Source: Hyaloraphidium curvatum (Eukaryota; Monoblepharomycota; Hyaloraphidiomycetes; Hyaloraphidiales; Hyaloraphidiaceae). From it: 64,000 bases of DNA. The notes under the pieces were generated by a model, which saw only the letters and a list, made by a program, of their open reading frames with translations, had not been told where the DNA came from and did not search any database. Location of the stretch: the NCBI GenBank assembly GCA_025558095.1, contig JAIVFI010000008.1, positions 372,001 to 436,000 of the forward strand. The letters are read 5' to 3'. This document shows, in pieces, positions 43,005 to 55,728 of this stretch. The translations under genes and the position numbers were made by a program. How positions within the stretch are numbered: position 1 is the first letter of the stretch; each line of letters starts with the position of its first letter.

Positions 43005-43848
43005 TCACGGCTTGGGTATCCTCAGCGACTTGCTGATCTGCGCGCAGCCGCTCGCGAACCACAGCAGGATGTACGGGTGGAACCTGGCGGGTCCGGTCCG
43101 CGTCAGCGAAGTGTCCCCCACGACCCGGCGGCGCCACCCACAGCGGTCCACCCGGCCACAGATGCCGCACGCCGAACGGCAGAGCGTCCTCGATCATCCC
43201 CCGCCGCAGAAAGTACCCCACGGTGACGGTGAGCGCGAGCGTGGTCGGCACCGGCGTGCCCTCGAAGTACTTGATCTGCCCCTTCTCGTCCTTTATCACG
43301 TTGATCGTCGCGTTGAACCGGGCCAGCCTGCTGATCCCGCACGCGACAAAGAACACCAGCACCGCGCAGTCCGCCGCGGTGCGCATGCCGACCGCGAAGG
43401 CGAGCATTGACGGCGCGACCGAGAAGGACACGAGGTCGGCGAGCGAGTCCAGCTCCTGGCCTGCTCGGCGTTAGCCGCTTCCGACGCCGCGAGTGGTTCG
43501 GAGCCACCAACCGAAGAGGCTGCCCTGCCCGTTGCCCATCCACCGCGCCACGCGGCCGTCGAGCGTGTCGCACAGGAAGCTCAGCGGCTGCAGCCAGATG
43601 GCCCACCACAGGTCGCGCGGGTCGCGCGAGACGAGGAACGCGGCCGAGGAGAGGTACGATGCGATGCCGCAGATGCCGTTGCCGAGCGTGAAGTAGTCGG
43701 CGAGGGCAAAGTCTCTGGCGTGTTTGGGGGCCGGGTGGGGTGACGTGGCAGGGTGAGCGGGCAGCCGCCGCACCGACGCGTCGCCGCACCTGATCATCGT
43801 GAAGCGGCGCCTGCCGGAGGTGCCTGGCGGGGGCCGAGGACGCGACAT
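43005..43848 (-). CDS. CHO1: CDP-diacylglycerol-serine O-phosphatidyltransferase (phosphatidylserine synthase)
   Basis: Makes phosphatidylserine from CDP-DAG and serine in the ER. Four exons (43848-43790, 43714-43512, 43460-43142, 43083-43005) give 219 residues. FTMIRDFALADYFTLGNGIC is joined across the first splice. The CDP-alcohol phosphotransferase motif is spread over the second intron: CDTLDGRVARW, then FGQELDSLADLVSF. The spacer between the AR and G residues is ten, slightly longer than usual. CGISRLARFNATI and KYFEGTPVPTT are typical of the PSS family. The C-terminus ISKSLRIPKP ends the last membrane segment. Divergent from CTR9. Confidence 0.93.
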
Positions 43849-43956
43849 CGCGGGGGGGGCTTTATTTAGAGGTTTAGAGGACGCGTCGAATCCCTTGGTC
43901 CCTTCATCGCGTGCACCTCTCCGGGAGAGGCCGAGGGGAGGTTGAGGGTCGCGACG
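43849..43956. promoter_or_regulatory. Short divergent promoter region
   Basis: 108 bp between the phosphatidylserine synthase and CTR9 start codons. It contains tttatttag at 43861-43869, an AT-rich patch in otherwise GC-rich sequence. Promoter role inferred. Confidence 0.4.
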
Positions 43957-46900
43957 ATGGCGGGCCCGCTGCGCGACAACATCGAGATCCAGCTGAAGGA
44001 CGCCGACGAGGTCGTCGAGATCGACCTGACCGATGTCGCCGAGAACCGCGAGCTGGTCGGCCAGGTGCTCGAGCTGCTCGCGTCCAAGGAGCTCGGCGGC
44101 GGCAAGCAGGTGCCGTTCCTGTACCTCACCTTCGCGCTCGAGTTCTACAAGCGCAAGATGTTCGCCGACTTTGAGAACTTCCTGCGCATCGGCATCGAGA
44201 CCGTCGGGCGCTCGCGTGACGACGAGGTGACCGCAAACACGGACCTGCTCAGGGTGTGCCTGGCCGCATACAAGACGCGCAAGGCGCGCGGGATCCCCGA
44301 GCCCACGGAGGCAAAGCGCGCCGAGAAGAAGGCGCTGCACGAGGAGGCCATCCAGACGCTGAACGATGCCACGTCGCGGAACCCGTTCGTCATCCTGGGC
44401 AAGAGCTTGCTCCTGATTTCCCAGGCCGACTACGACAACGCCATGAGCATGGTGGCCCAGTTTGCGCGGGGGAGCGCCAACACGGTCGCGCTGCTGGCTC
44501 GGGTGGGCTGCACCGCATCCCCCTCGCTGCCGCGTGTCTGAACGTGCCGGCAACAGGCTGGGCTTCTCTACCACAAGAAGGAGTACAAGGCTGCCCTCTC
44601 GGCGTACCAGACGGTGCTGCGCATGGCCCCCAAGATGAAGCGGCCGAACCCGCGGATCGGAATAGGCCTGTGCTACTACCAGCTGGGCCACATTGCCGAG
44701 GCGAGGAAGGCGCTCCTGCGGGCCGAGGAGATGGTGGGCTGCGGCTCGCGTGTCCTGCCGATCCCCGGCTCATCCTCTTGCTCCCTTCCAGGACCGGTCG
44801 AACGACGCCGTCGCCGCCGTGCTGATGCAGATGGACCTCGCCGCCTTCAAGACCCAGACCAACGCCGAGGACAAGGCCGCGTGCATGGCCTCGGCGCAGG
44901 AGCGGTACCGGACCGCGCGGCAGCTCAACAACAAGAGCGCCGCGGCAAACCTGTTCCGCGCCGAACAGCTCTTCCTGGCCGGGGACCTCGCGCAGGCGCG
45001 CGGCTACGCCAACGCCGCCTACACCAACGCGGACTTTCCCCCGATCACGGCGCGGGCGCTGCTGGTGGCCGGCAAGATCCAGCACGTGCAGGGCAACTAC
45101 GCCGCGGCCCTGAGGAACTACGAGAGGGCTCTCAACGACTGGCCGGACAGCCTGGTCGTCATGTACCTGATGGCGCAGGCGCTCATCGAGGCCAAGGACC
45201 AGGACAAGGCGGTGGAGACGATCGAGAGCGCCCTCGCGCTGGCACCGAACGAGCCCAACTTTCTCAGGGTAGGCCGGGGCTCGGAACACTTGCGATCCTT
45301 GGCTCACATCCTGCGCCACTCGCGCCCCAGCTCCTCATCAGCATCTACGCCAAGCGCGAGGCCGATCACCCCAAGGCGATGGCCAAATGGGACGTCCTGC
45401 AGTCGGTGCTGCGGCGCCAGGCTGCCGAGGCCGACACCGTGACGACGCCCAAGTCGGCCGGCCCGGCGGTGGAGGTGCTCCCGTTCGAGCACGTCGTCGA
45501 CCCGGACTTTTGCCTCGAGCTCGCACAGCTTCACGAGGAGCTGGGGAGGACCGAGCTGGCATTCCAAGCCTACCGCCAGGCTGCGACCCTGATCGAGAAC
45601 GAAGGCCGGGAAGTGCCGGTCGAGATCTGGAACAACCTGGCCGCGCTGGCGCAAATGCAAGGTGGGTCCGATCCGTCGGGCTCGTGGCTCAATTCTCATC
45701 CCTCGCGGCAAAAGGCAACATGGAGGTCGCACAAGCCAACTACCAGAAGGCGTTGCAGGGCGTGACGGAGAAGCAGGGCGAGAAGGAGGACTCGGCAGGC
45801 ACCACGGTGCTCTACAACATCGGGCGCATGTACGAGACCCTCGGGGAGCCGGACAAGGCCGCGGGTTACTTTACCAAGGTCGTGGAACGGCATCCGCGAT
45901 ATCACGACGGTGAGCACTAGACGGCACTCGGGCAGAGGCACATGCTGACTTGTTCCCAGCATGTTTGCGCCTCGGAGCGATCGACTGGGGCAAGGGTCGG
46001 TCTACGGACGCCAAGAACCGGTTCACCGACGTCACGGACATCGATGAAACCAACGTGGAGGCGTGGATCATGATCGGCCTGCTTCAGTACAGCGAGGGGC
46101 AGCTTCTGCTCAGTCGCCAGACCTTTGACAAGATCCTGGGAGTCGACAAGAACGAGCTGTACGCGCTGGTCCAGCTGGGGAATATTCTCGTGGAGGATTC
46201 GCGCACCGAGAAGAGCAAAACAAAGGTCGGTGTAGGCTGCACATGGCTTCTGTCAACCTTATTGACTCGGCTGCCTCAGCGCGCCGAGCTATTGAGCAAA
46301 GCGCTAAGCGCGTACATGCGCACCATCTCGATCGACGAGTTCAACAGCTATGCGGCCAACGGCATCGGCATCGTGTGCGCGGAGAGTGGCGACTTTGCCG
46401 AGGCGGAGCGGACTTTCGAGATGCTCAAGCACAATGCTCCCAACCTCCCCTGGGCGAGGGTCAACCGCGGCCACGCGCTCGTCGAACTCGGTGTGAACCA
46501 GTCGGATTCGGACCAGGCCGGTGCGGAGAAGCAGCGACAGTACTTTCAAACGGCGATCACCGAGGTTTGTGGCATCACAGCTCGCACTTGCGATTCCTGA
46601 CACGGACTCCCTAGTTCGAGACGTCGTTCCGGATACACCCGAAGACGAGGACGTGGCAGACGCTGCTCGCGCTGGCCAGGGCGTACTACATCATCGGCCG
46701 GTCGGAAAAGAACGTCGACAACCTGATGACGGCGCTGCAACACGCGGAGGAGGCCCAGAAGCTGAATCCGAACAGCAAGGATCTGCAGCACGACATCGCG
46801 CAGATCAAGCTCTTCTACGGCTTCTCCATGGAGCAGAGGAACAAGGACCAGCGTACGGTGGAGGACCTTGAGCGCGCGCTGGAATTCATGAAGGCCGCCG

Positions 46901-47914
46901 GAACGTGGGTGCGGGGTTGCTCCCGAAGGTCATTTTCTGACGCATCGCTCGCAGGACGTTCCGCACGATGAGCGCAGAAAAGCCCTCGTCGGAGCTCCAC
47001 ATCGAGCACAACACGCTCAAAGTGAAGGCCGAGTACTGCGAAAAGACTGCAAACGACCTCAAGCAGACGATCGACAAGCAGCGTGCGTTTGAGCGGGAAA
47101 GGGCGGAGCAAAAGGAGAAGGCAGAGCAGCTGCGCGAGCTCGAACGCCGCATGCGCGAGGAGGAGGAGGAGCAAGTGCGCCTCAAGAAGCAGCAGGAGAA
47201 CGAGGCTCTCTACCAGAAGCGTCGGCAGGACATCGCGGAGAAGGAACAGCAAATCCAGCGCGAACGCGAACGCGAGGCCGAGCTGGCTCGCCAGCGCGAG
47301 CAGAAGAAGGGATCTCGCAAGAGCAAGAAACGGGACGCGGATTCCGATGGCGGGGCGTCGTCGGGCGAATCGGATGCGGAGCGCAAGACGTCTCGCAAGC
47401 GCGCGCAGAGCAAGTCCGAGAGCGAAGAAGAGGACAAGAGGTACGTCGCGCCACCTTCCGAGTGTGTCGTAGCCTTCCTGACCACATTGCTTTCAGGCCA
47501 AAGGGGAAGAAGGCAAAACGCAAGCGGAGGGAAGAGAGCGCCGAGTCGGCGGACTCGGACGCCCCAGCCGCGGAGGAGCGGAAACGTGTGAAGAAGAAGA
47601 AGCCGCTCTCGGAGGAAGTCGTGCGTGAAGATGTTTCCGACGAGGACATGGAGGACGCGGAGAAGCCCGAGCAAGGAACTCCTCGGGGAAAACTGAAGAG
47701 GCGGAACGTGAAATCGGACACCGAGGATTCCGCGGCAGGAGAACCGCCGGAACCCAGTTCTGGGCGGTCAAGGGAGGACCATGCCTCGGGTCTTGCGAAA
47801 GAGGAGGAGCCGGAACGGGCTGCAGCGGCCCCGAAGCCCGACAGCGACGATGATGATGGGGTGGCCGTGAAGAAACGGCGGAAGGCAGTCGCGCTGTCCG
47901 ACGATGAGGAGTGA
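43957..47914 (+). CDS. CTR9: Paf1 complex subunit CTR9
   Basis: Scaffold of the RNA polymerase II-associated Paf1 complex, needed for elongation and histone modification. Ten exons close exactly to 1156 residues. Introns: 44503-44556, 44734-44791, 45269-45330, 45662-45714, 45910-45959, 46226-46279, 46565-46614, 46905-46954, 47441-47496. The N-terminus VVEIDLTDVAENRELV is followed by a long TPR superhelix (FALEFYKRKMFADFENFLRI; ARLLYHKKE-type units; GLCYYQLGHIAEARKALLRA). From about residue 870 comes a charged coiled coil (AERERAEQKEKAEQL-like), then a C-terminal tail of alternating acidic and Lys/Arg-rich blocks, as in other CTR9 proteins. Confidence 0.93.
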
Positions 47915-47976
47915 ATGAATACCATTACGCTGTATGTACATTGACCGTCTATTCCATCTTTTTCTCTTGATTGTGA

Positions 47977-50900
47977 TCAGAAGAGCCCGATCGGCTTGCC
48001 ATCATCATCGACGTCCTGCAACAAGGTGTGAGCGCGCAGCAACACCATGCTTGAAACATCACTCACGATGTTGAAGAATCCGGGTCGCGTGGGGAGCCCC
48101 GGCATGGTGCTCATTTCGCCAAGGAGAGGGTAAAGGAAGCCTGCCCCCACGCTTGCCCTGATATCGCGGACGGGCACGATAAAGTCTGGTGATCGGAAAG
48201 TCGATTCAGCGTCCCATTCGTGGCCGACACGACACCCCGAAACTCACCCGACGGGGCTCCCTTGAGTTTCGGGTCGTGCGAGAAGCTGTACTGGGTCTTG
48301 GCCATGCAAATCGGAAGGTTTCCGAAGCCTTGGGCAGTGTAGGTCTGTATCTTCTCCTGGGCGAGCGGGCTGTATTCCACGCCCTTTGCGCCGTAGATTT
48401 CGCGGCAAATGGTCTCGATCTTGGCCTCGATCGGCAACTCAACGTCGTAAAGGTACTTGAACTTGGTAGGTAGCTCGCATGCGTCCACCACCGCCTTTGC
48501 CAGATCGGCCGCACCCGCCCCTGTCAGATGGGAGTAAGGATCAGCTTCTCTTCTTGGTCCCGGATTCCTTGACGACCCCACCGCCCTTGCCCCAGTGCTC
48601 GCAAACGACGGCGGCCTGTGCGCCAGCCTTGACCGCCTCGTTCTTGACGATCTCCAACTCCTTATCCGTGTCCGCCCTGTTCGGATTGAACAATCAGTTT
48701 CGCCCTCTAGGAAACGCCGAATGAAGCTCACGTGAACCGGTTGATGGCCACGACAACAGGCACCCCAAACTTGTTTGCGTTCTGAATGTGCCTTACCATG
48801 TTGGCACAGCCCTTCTCCACGAGCTCCAGGCCTTCCTTCTGGTATTCTTCCGGGATGGGCTTCCCTGCGACAACCTCCGGCCCGCCCCCGTGCATCTTCA
48901 GAGCTTTGACAGTCGTCACGAGAACGACCGCGTCAGGCACAAGGTTGCTCGCCCGGCACTTGATGTCGAAGAACTTCTCCATGCCCATGTCCGCACCGAA
49001 GCCAGCTTCGGTGACAACATAGCCTGCCTCCTGCTTTGGGTCCGCTGGATCAGTTCCGGCGAGCTTCAAGGCAATCTGGTCCGAGATGATCGACGAGTTT
49101 CCGTGGGCGATGTTGGCGAAAGGTCCTGCATGGACAAACACCGGGGTGCCCTAAACGAAAACGAGAATTCGATCAATGGCATCCAGGCGTCTGATTGAGG
49201 AGAACGAACCTCGAGCGTCTGCATCAGATTCGGCTTGATAGCGTCTTTCATGAGCAAAGTCAGGGCTCCACCGACACCAAGGTCATCGGCCGTGATGGGT
49301 TCCCCAGACTTGGAGCTGCCAATCACCATCCGCCCCAACCTCTCCCGCATGTCCTTCAGATCCGTCGTCAGCGCGAGGACAGCCATGACCTCGCTTGCGA
49401 CGCTGATATCGTAGCCAGTTTCCCGCGTGAATCCCTTCTCCGCGGCCCCTTGGCCAACGGTGATCTTTCGCAGGAAGCGATCGTTCGTGTCCGTCACACG
49501 TTGCCACGTTATAGACGCGGGATCAATGTCCAAACGAGCAAAACGAGTGATCTCCTCCGGGGTGAGATCCTCTGGCTGTGTCTTGTTTATGCCGAGTTTC
49601 TGCGACAGGCAACTATCAGCTCCGGTCGAGCGTTGTGCGTTAGGACGGGATGACGAAACCTTCAGACGCCGCAGCATCACCGGGGCGAAGCTTCGCTTGC
49701 CCTTCTGCATGGGGCACAACCGGTTGAACAGGTCCGCGTCCTTCTGAGTCGCCTCGTGGAACATCCTAGCATCAATGGCAGCGGCTGAGGCACGACAGAA
49801 CACCGGTCAGGGCGAGGTAAAGCAGCGCCGCGCTGCTCTCGTACCAAGAAGATTGTTTGCGGCCGTCACGGCATGAATGTCACCCGTGAGATGGAGGTTG
49901 AACTCGTCCATGGGAATGACCTGGGAATAACCTCCACCAGCAGCACCGCCCTTGATGCCAAATGTCGGTCCCTGACTCGGTTGTCGAACGCAGCAGAAGG
50001 AGAGCTTCTTCAGCTGGGAACCAAGCGCTTGGCAAAGTCCGACGGAAGTCGTCGATTTGCCCTCCCCGAGCGGCGTCGGGGTGATGCTGGGACCGGATTC
50101 GTCAGTGGGAATCGAAAGCGAGCGACACAGCGCCTAACCCGGTCACGACAATGTAGCGTCCATCTTTACGGTGCTGGAGCCTCTTGAGCACCGACAACGA
50201 AACCTTGGCTTTGTAGGGACCGTGAAGCTCCAACTGCGAAACAGGACTTAGAACAGTCCGCCAAAGCACGCTGCTGGAGCAACGAACCTCGGATTGAAGA
50301 AGCCCAAGCTCCTGAGCAAGCCTCGCCACGTTCTTCGGCTTCTGGGCCATGGCGATGTCGATGTCGCTGGGGACAGGGCTCTTGATGTCCAGCTCTAGGT
50401 ACGAGAGCGGCTTGGCGAAGCTGCCCATGAAGCGCTTGGCGCTGGCAACAGTGTTGGAAAGCAAAAGAGCGACAGTCATAGGCCCCACCCCCTTGGGAAC
50501 GGGGGTAATGTGCGAGGCCACTTGGGAACAGGATTCGAAATCGCAATCGCCGACCCAGCGGAATCCGGCCTTTTTGGTGCTGTCTGGAGCCCCAGCTGTC
50601 AGTTTGCCCCGTTTAGAACAGCAATGACGGCAAACATACCTGGCAGCGGGTTCGTCCCGACGTCAATAACAACAGCGCCAGGCTTCAGCCACGACCCCTT
50701 GACCATCTGAGCCTTTCCAATCGCGGCGACCACGATGTCGGCGTTCTTGACGACCGCCTCAAGGTCCGGGGTCCGCGAGTGAGCCACAGTGACGGTGGCA
50801 TTCGCTTTCGTGAGGAGATGTGCCATGGGTCCGCCGACGATGTTGCTCCGTCCGATCACGACCGCCGTTTTGCCAGAAATCTCCGTGCCTTCGAACCCGG

Positions 50901-51667
50901 AATGAGACGACATTCAGCAATTGCCGGCACAATGCGCACCAGTGCTTCGGATGAGTTCCAGGCAACCCAGAGGAGTGCAGGGGACGAACATGGGGTGCCC
51001 ATCCTTTTGCGCCAACGCACCGGCATTCACAGTGTGGATCCTGCGGGGCACTCGTGAGGTCGATCCTTCAGCAGAGGCAGAAGTAGTCACCCGTCCACAT
51101 CCTTCCTGTAGTCGATGGAGTCGGTGACAGACTTCTCGTCCAGGTGCGCTGGAAGCGGCAGCTGAACCAGGATCCCGTGTACGCCACTGTCCTCATTCAA
51201 GGTCTCGATCTCCGTAATGAGCTGCAGCGAAACATCCTCGTAAGACGCGAACCGCGACGGAGCCACAAGGAAGGCGAACCCGAGCTTCTGTCACGTCCGC
51301 AGGCAGCTTCACGAAACTCGTCTTGATTCCACACTGTTGCCGGTCCAATGAGCCCTCGGCACGAAAGTAGAATCCTAGGTTCACAATCCCACCTGGGCAG
51401 CCGCCTGAATCTTCATGCGCACGTACAGCGACGAGTCTTCCCGGTCTCCGACCTGGACGATGGCCAGGTGGGGCGCAAAAGACTCATTCGTCTTCTTGAT
51501 CTCCTCCACTTCGGCCTTTAACTTTTCTCGGATCTGGCTGTTTCCCCAAGGGTGCAGATGTGTCTTCAGATCCTCTGGGAGCCCGGGCAGGCACGTCTCG
51601 GAACAACTGACCCCGCAATGGCCTGTCCATCAATGAGCTTGCCCACGGCACCGTTCTCAGCAGCCAT
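47977..51667 (-). CDS. ADE3: Trifunctional C1-tetrahydrofolate synthase
   Basis: Methylene-THF dehydrogenase, methenyl-THF cyclohydrolase and formyl-THF synthetase in one chain, feeding purine and methionine synthesis. Fifteen exons from ATG 51667 to the stop at 47977 give 959 residues (yeast and human are about 940). The N-terminal dehydrogenase/cyclohydrolase part has [11 protein letters not shown] with the catalytic lysine, [41 protein letters not shown] and [20 protein letters not shown]. The synthetase part has [20 protein letters not shown] (P-loop), [39 protein letters not shown] and [20 protein letters not shown]. The dense introns (50-74 nt) hide the reading frame. Confidence 0.96.
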
Positions 51668-51988
51668 TGGTAAAATTAATCGGCTTCCAAATACTTGGCG
51701 GGCGTGCCTCTTGAGTCCGTGGTCCGCGAGTGAGGACGAGGACCTCGCGGTACCGCGGAACCGGAACCGAGGAGAGCCGACGACTACCGCGCGTCGTTCT
51801 GCGAGCCCGCCGCAAGCCGGTGGCCCTCGGCAGCAGAATGCGGTCCACGGGACCCGATGAAAAGGCCCGAAAGAGCCTCTGGCCACGCGAAAAGAGGCCA
51901 CGGCGCCGTTGTGGGCCAGTCGTTCTGTTTGTTGTTGTTCGAGCCGACTCATCACCTCATTCCGCGCTCGGTCCATCTACACGCTCTG
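51668..51988. other. Intergenic, upstream of C1-THF synthase
   Basis: 321 bp between two minus-strand genes. It should hold the C1-THF synthase promoter and the 3' end of the methyltransferase gene. No other feature seen. Confidence 0.5.
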
Positions 51989-54900
51989 CTAGGTTTCGGT
52001 TTCGGCAAACTCGCAGTCCATGGCTGATTCCTCCGTATCATCTACGCCTGCGTTGAATTGAAGCATGTACCAGAACGTGTGCACAATCGGAAGCATCGCC
52101 CGCGGTGCGAATGCGTCCGGTGCAGCTTCTTCGGCGCGCGTCTCGTCCAGCCAGGACCGCTCCATGGCCGCATGCAGTTCCCGGAGGCCGTCGATATCCG
52201 CGGTCTTCTTCTTCGAGTGGTTCGCCGGCACACACACAGTGAGCTCCCTCAGCCGGAGGGATTCGGGCTTGGTCGTCTGAGCGCAGGATCGCTTGATGTC
52301 TTCCAGCACCAGCATCGTCAGCGGGATCAGCCGCGTGCGCGTGCCCGGTTCTGCCGCAGCGGGTTCGCCGCGACCTTCCGGGGCTGAACGCAGCTCGTCC
52401 ATGGTCGGGCAAACGGTGCGATCGACGCGCACGTCCCGCACACCGACAATCAAGAAGCCCCCGTCCTTCAGCCGCGACACTGCCGAGCGCGCGGCATCCG
52501 AAACCACACCTCGATATGCTTGGATCCAATCGCCGGCCGGCAGGATGGCTTCTGGGCCAAAGGCCAGTGGCGGGACGAGGATCAGGTCCAATTTGGCAGC
52601 CTGAGGGACCTGCACGGTTGGCGCCTTGCGCCATAGGTCCAAGTGGCTCCCAGGCTCCGGATCCGGTATCGGGAGCAAGCCAAATTCCTTCATCTTCAAA
52701 CGGTTGGCGGCGACCTTTGCGAACCGAGCCTGCTCGTACTCTGACAGCTCCTCCCGAGGCTCTGGCTCGTCGGATTTCTCTTCGACCGCAAGTGCCGGCA
52801 GGCCCATCGTTGCAGGGAACGAGCATACGCGAGCGTCTTTGAACGAGCGCAGCGCGATTGCGGTTCCGAATGCGCTCAAGTCATGAACCTCACAGAGTTG
52901 TTCGTTCCTCCCAAATCGCTCGAGGATGCGCGAAACTGAAAGCTCTTCGAAGGACGCAATCCCATCGAAGCTCGGTATCTCCCACAGAGTCCCCCGAGCC
53001 CCGGAACCTCGATCTCGGAGGAGGAAAGGAAGCCTCTTGACGCAGATCGTCCGCGGCACCCTCGAGATGAGCTCCTGCACGTCGCTTGGGAGATCGAAGC
53101 GGTGATGCTCACCCGCAGGAACCTTGCGAACAATGGCAACCAGCTCGTGATTGAAGAATTGGAACCCGAAAGTCGAGGACAAGACTTTCCCCAGGGGCGA
53201 GTGCTCCATGAATCTCTGCCCCTTCACGATAAGCTCCTCAACTTCGAAACCGGCGTCGAGAAAGGCGCGGACGAGATCAAAGGTGATGGGCTGATATATC
53301 CGGTTTCTGGATCCGAACGTCAGAGCACCCTCCCGAACAAGCTGTGGAAAAGCCTACCGCCGATTGTCGCCCATGCAGAGAGTCGCCCTTCTCCAGGGCC
53401 TCAGCAAACGGTACGCCTCGCGTGCGACAGCCTGCAGAGCCTCGCAGAACAGAACGGGGCTACTGATGTGGGACAGGTCCCCAGGAACATCGTCTGTGTA
53501 GCGGATGGCGTTCTTGTACGGCGGATGGCAGAGCACGTGGTCAAAGGCACCCTCCTCCACTTGGGGCACGGCACCCAGGAATCGAGCATCGCCCACAACG
53601 AGTTTGGGCCGGTGCGCGGGGGTGATGCCGTGCGAGCCTGCTGGCAAGGCGAAGTGGAGGTTGCGCCTCGAGAGCAGCACGGCGGAGGGATTGATGTCGA
53701 TGCCGACAAGCTTCCGCCGGAGCAGGAAGCTCTCGACTGCATCCGTGCCCTGGCCGAGAAAGTTGGAGAGGACCAGATCGTCCGGCTTGGTGTATCGGAG
53801 CAAGGACGCGCGCGGCACTTGCGGCAGCCACTGGCCATGATATGCACCCGAATGCGAAGCCCAGCGCGGAGCACGGTCCTCAATATCATAGAAGGTGGAG
53901 TCGTAGAAGAGGCTGTAGAGCTGGTCATCCGCTGGTGCGTAGCTCTTGAGCATGCTAGTTCTTGCGGACGGCGAAGTGTCCGATGCGGTTGCTCCAGGTG
54001 CTCCGAGGATGTTGCCTGAACGAGTGCTGTGCAATAAGCTACGCACGGTGTCCATTTCCTGCTGCAACGTCCCGACCGCGGCGTCCATGCTAGCTTCGAG
54101 GGCTCCCGTGCAAATGCCCGCCTTGCCGTAGCATTCCCGACAAGTCGGGAGCTCCCCAGGTATCGCCAGACTCGCGTCGAAGATTTCGTCACCCCAGCAG
54201 TAGAAGCAGCTCGTTTGCGCATTGCGAGGTCTCTTGCGAGGTCCGGGCACTTTCTGGAGAAGGATGCATCGGTCAGTTGTTGGGATGACCGCACAAGACG
54301 AACCGCTCGAATTCCCATCAGCTTGTTCCGCTCGGCTCTAACATCCACCATAGAGCTCGAAGCATCATCCTGCGCAGACTGGAACGAAGTCAAGACCCAT
54401 CGCTCGTCCTTGTGTTGCACAACGTGCTGGACATCGGGAGCGCCGGAGGCCGACTGCTTCGCTCCGAAGCAGTCTTTGCAGCAGTCCACCGTGGAGAAGG
54501 CATGATGGTCCCGGCAGGAGGCGCACGTAAACCATGTGTCATTCTGGCCGAATGCGGTCCCGCAGCCGTCGCAGCTGTAGCTTTCCTGGAATCCAAAGAG
54601 GCGCGGATCGTGCTTGGCGCACCAAAAGACCTTGCCGGACAAGAACTCGGCAGGCTTCTGGCCAGTGCATCTAACGTGAAATGACCACCTGCACTCTGGT
54701 GCGAAACATCCCACGCTGGCACCTCGGTACTGGCACTTTGCGCACTTGATCTTGCGTGCGCGGTGCTTGAGGACGTGCGCCACATTGACCCACTGGGGTC
54801 CGAACTTGAAGACATCCGGATTGAACTTAGCGCAGTTCTCATGGGCGAAGAACTTGACCACTTTTTTCCCCTCGGCATCTAAACTGAGCAGGAAGCCGAC

Positions 54901-55728
54901 GTCCGGCCCCGAGCCGATGAAAGGTCCGCTGGAACCCGCTTCCATGCCGTCGTCTTCCTTGTCGTCGTTACAGAACGCGCATATTCGACGTACGTCCGGC
55001 TTGGGCTGGATCTTTTTCTTCATGCCGCGGCGCCGCGGACGCAGCGGCCCGCTGACACCGTCGGGAGTGGGCGAAACAGCGTCAATGTCAGTGTACAGCA
55101 GTGACTCCACGTCCGTATTGAGCGTCAGGAAATCGGGTACGCAAGGGAACAGGGAACAGGTGGCCAGAGCCTTGACGGAGCGGAGAAGGAACTCCCGAGC
55201 AAACGCGCTCATGGTGTGCTCATGGTGGAACGGGAAGCGGGCACTGTAGCACTGCATGCAGAGGCTGTATGGCTCGTCCGTGCAGTAGGTGCAGTAGAAC
55301 CTAACGTGCTGTAGCCTGTTGGAGCAGACCTTGCAGCACTGTCCCTTTGCGTTCGCGAGGCTCGGATTGAACTTGAGCTGGTGCGATCCGGGCGCGGCCC
55401 GTTTTCCGCGGCCCACAAACTCGATCTCCATCGAGGGAGGTGGAGTCAGAGGCTCCAGCCCTCCTCCCGTGTCCGGCGTCCGGGGGTCCGAGGCCGTCAA
55501 GGGCAGCCCCTCCTCATCGCACACAATGAGACGCTTCGACGTAGCGGAAACCTTCTCATCCGGCCATCCTGGAACGGATTCTACGTATCTGCACACGATG
55601 GAATCGTCCTCTGGTCTGTATACAACCATACGGACGGGCCACCTTTTTCGTTTTGCGTCCACCAGGAGCGCCGAGCGATTGGGCGAGAAGAAGGGGGGCG
55701 GTTCCCGCAGCCGACGCCGGGAGGACAT
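51989..55728 (-). CDS. Zinc-finger/ePHD/DNA N4-N6 methyltransferase fusion
   Basis: Three exons (55728-54304, 54253-53358, 53306-51989; introns 50 and 51 nt) give 1212 residues. Residues 131-171 are ZZ-like (Cys131/132, 135, 146, 149, 157, 160, His168-171). Residues 250-373 form an extended PHD: CAFC, HENC, CAKC, HVRC, WCAKH. Residues 386-420 hold four more Cys pairs. Residues 491-516 are a GATA-like CFYC...CREC finger. Then comes an amino-methyltransferase: AYHGQWLPQVPR, motif I VLSNFLGQGTDAVES, VGIDINPSAV, motif IV HVLCHPPY (residues 718-721), LCMGDNRR, and FFNHELVAIVRK. The C-terminal part repeats this layout in degenerate form (LDLILVPPLAFG; LKDGGFLIVGVRDVR). Probable substrate is DNA adenine or cytosine amino groups; nuclear location is inferred. 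Confidence 0.78.

Noticed and set aside
53358-54250. Separate small methyltransferase gene starting at 54250
   Set aside because: That codon is GTG, and an intron at 54254-54303 joins it in phase to the ePHD exon, so it is one gene.
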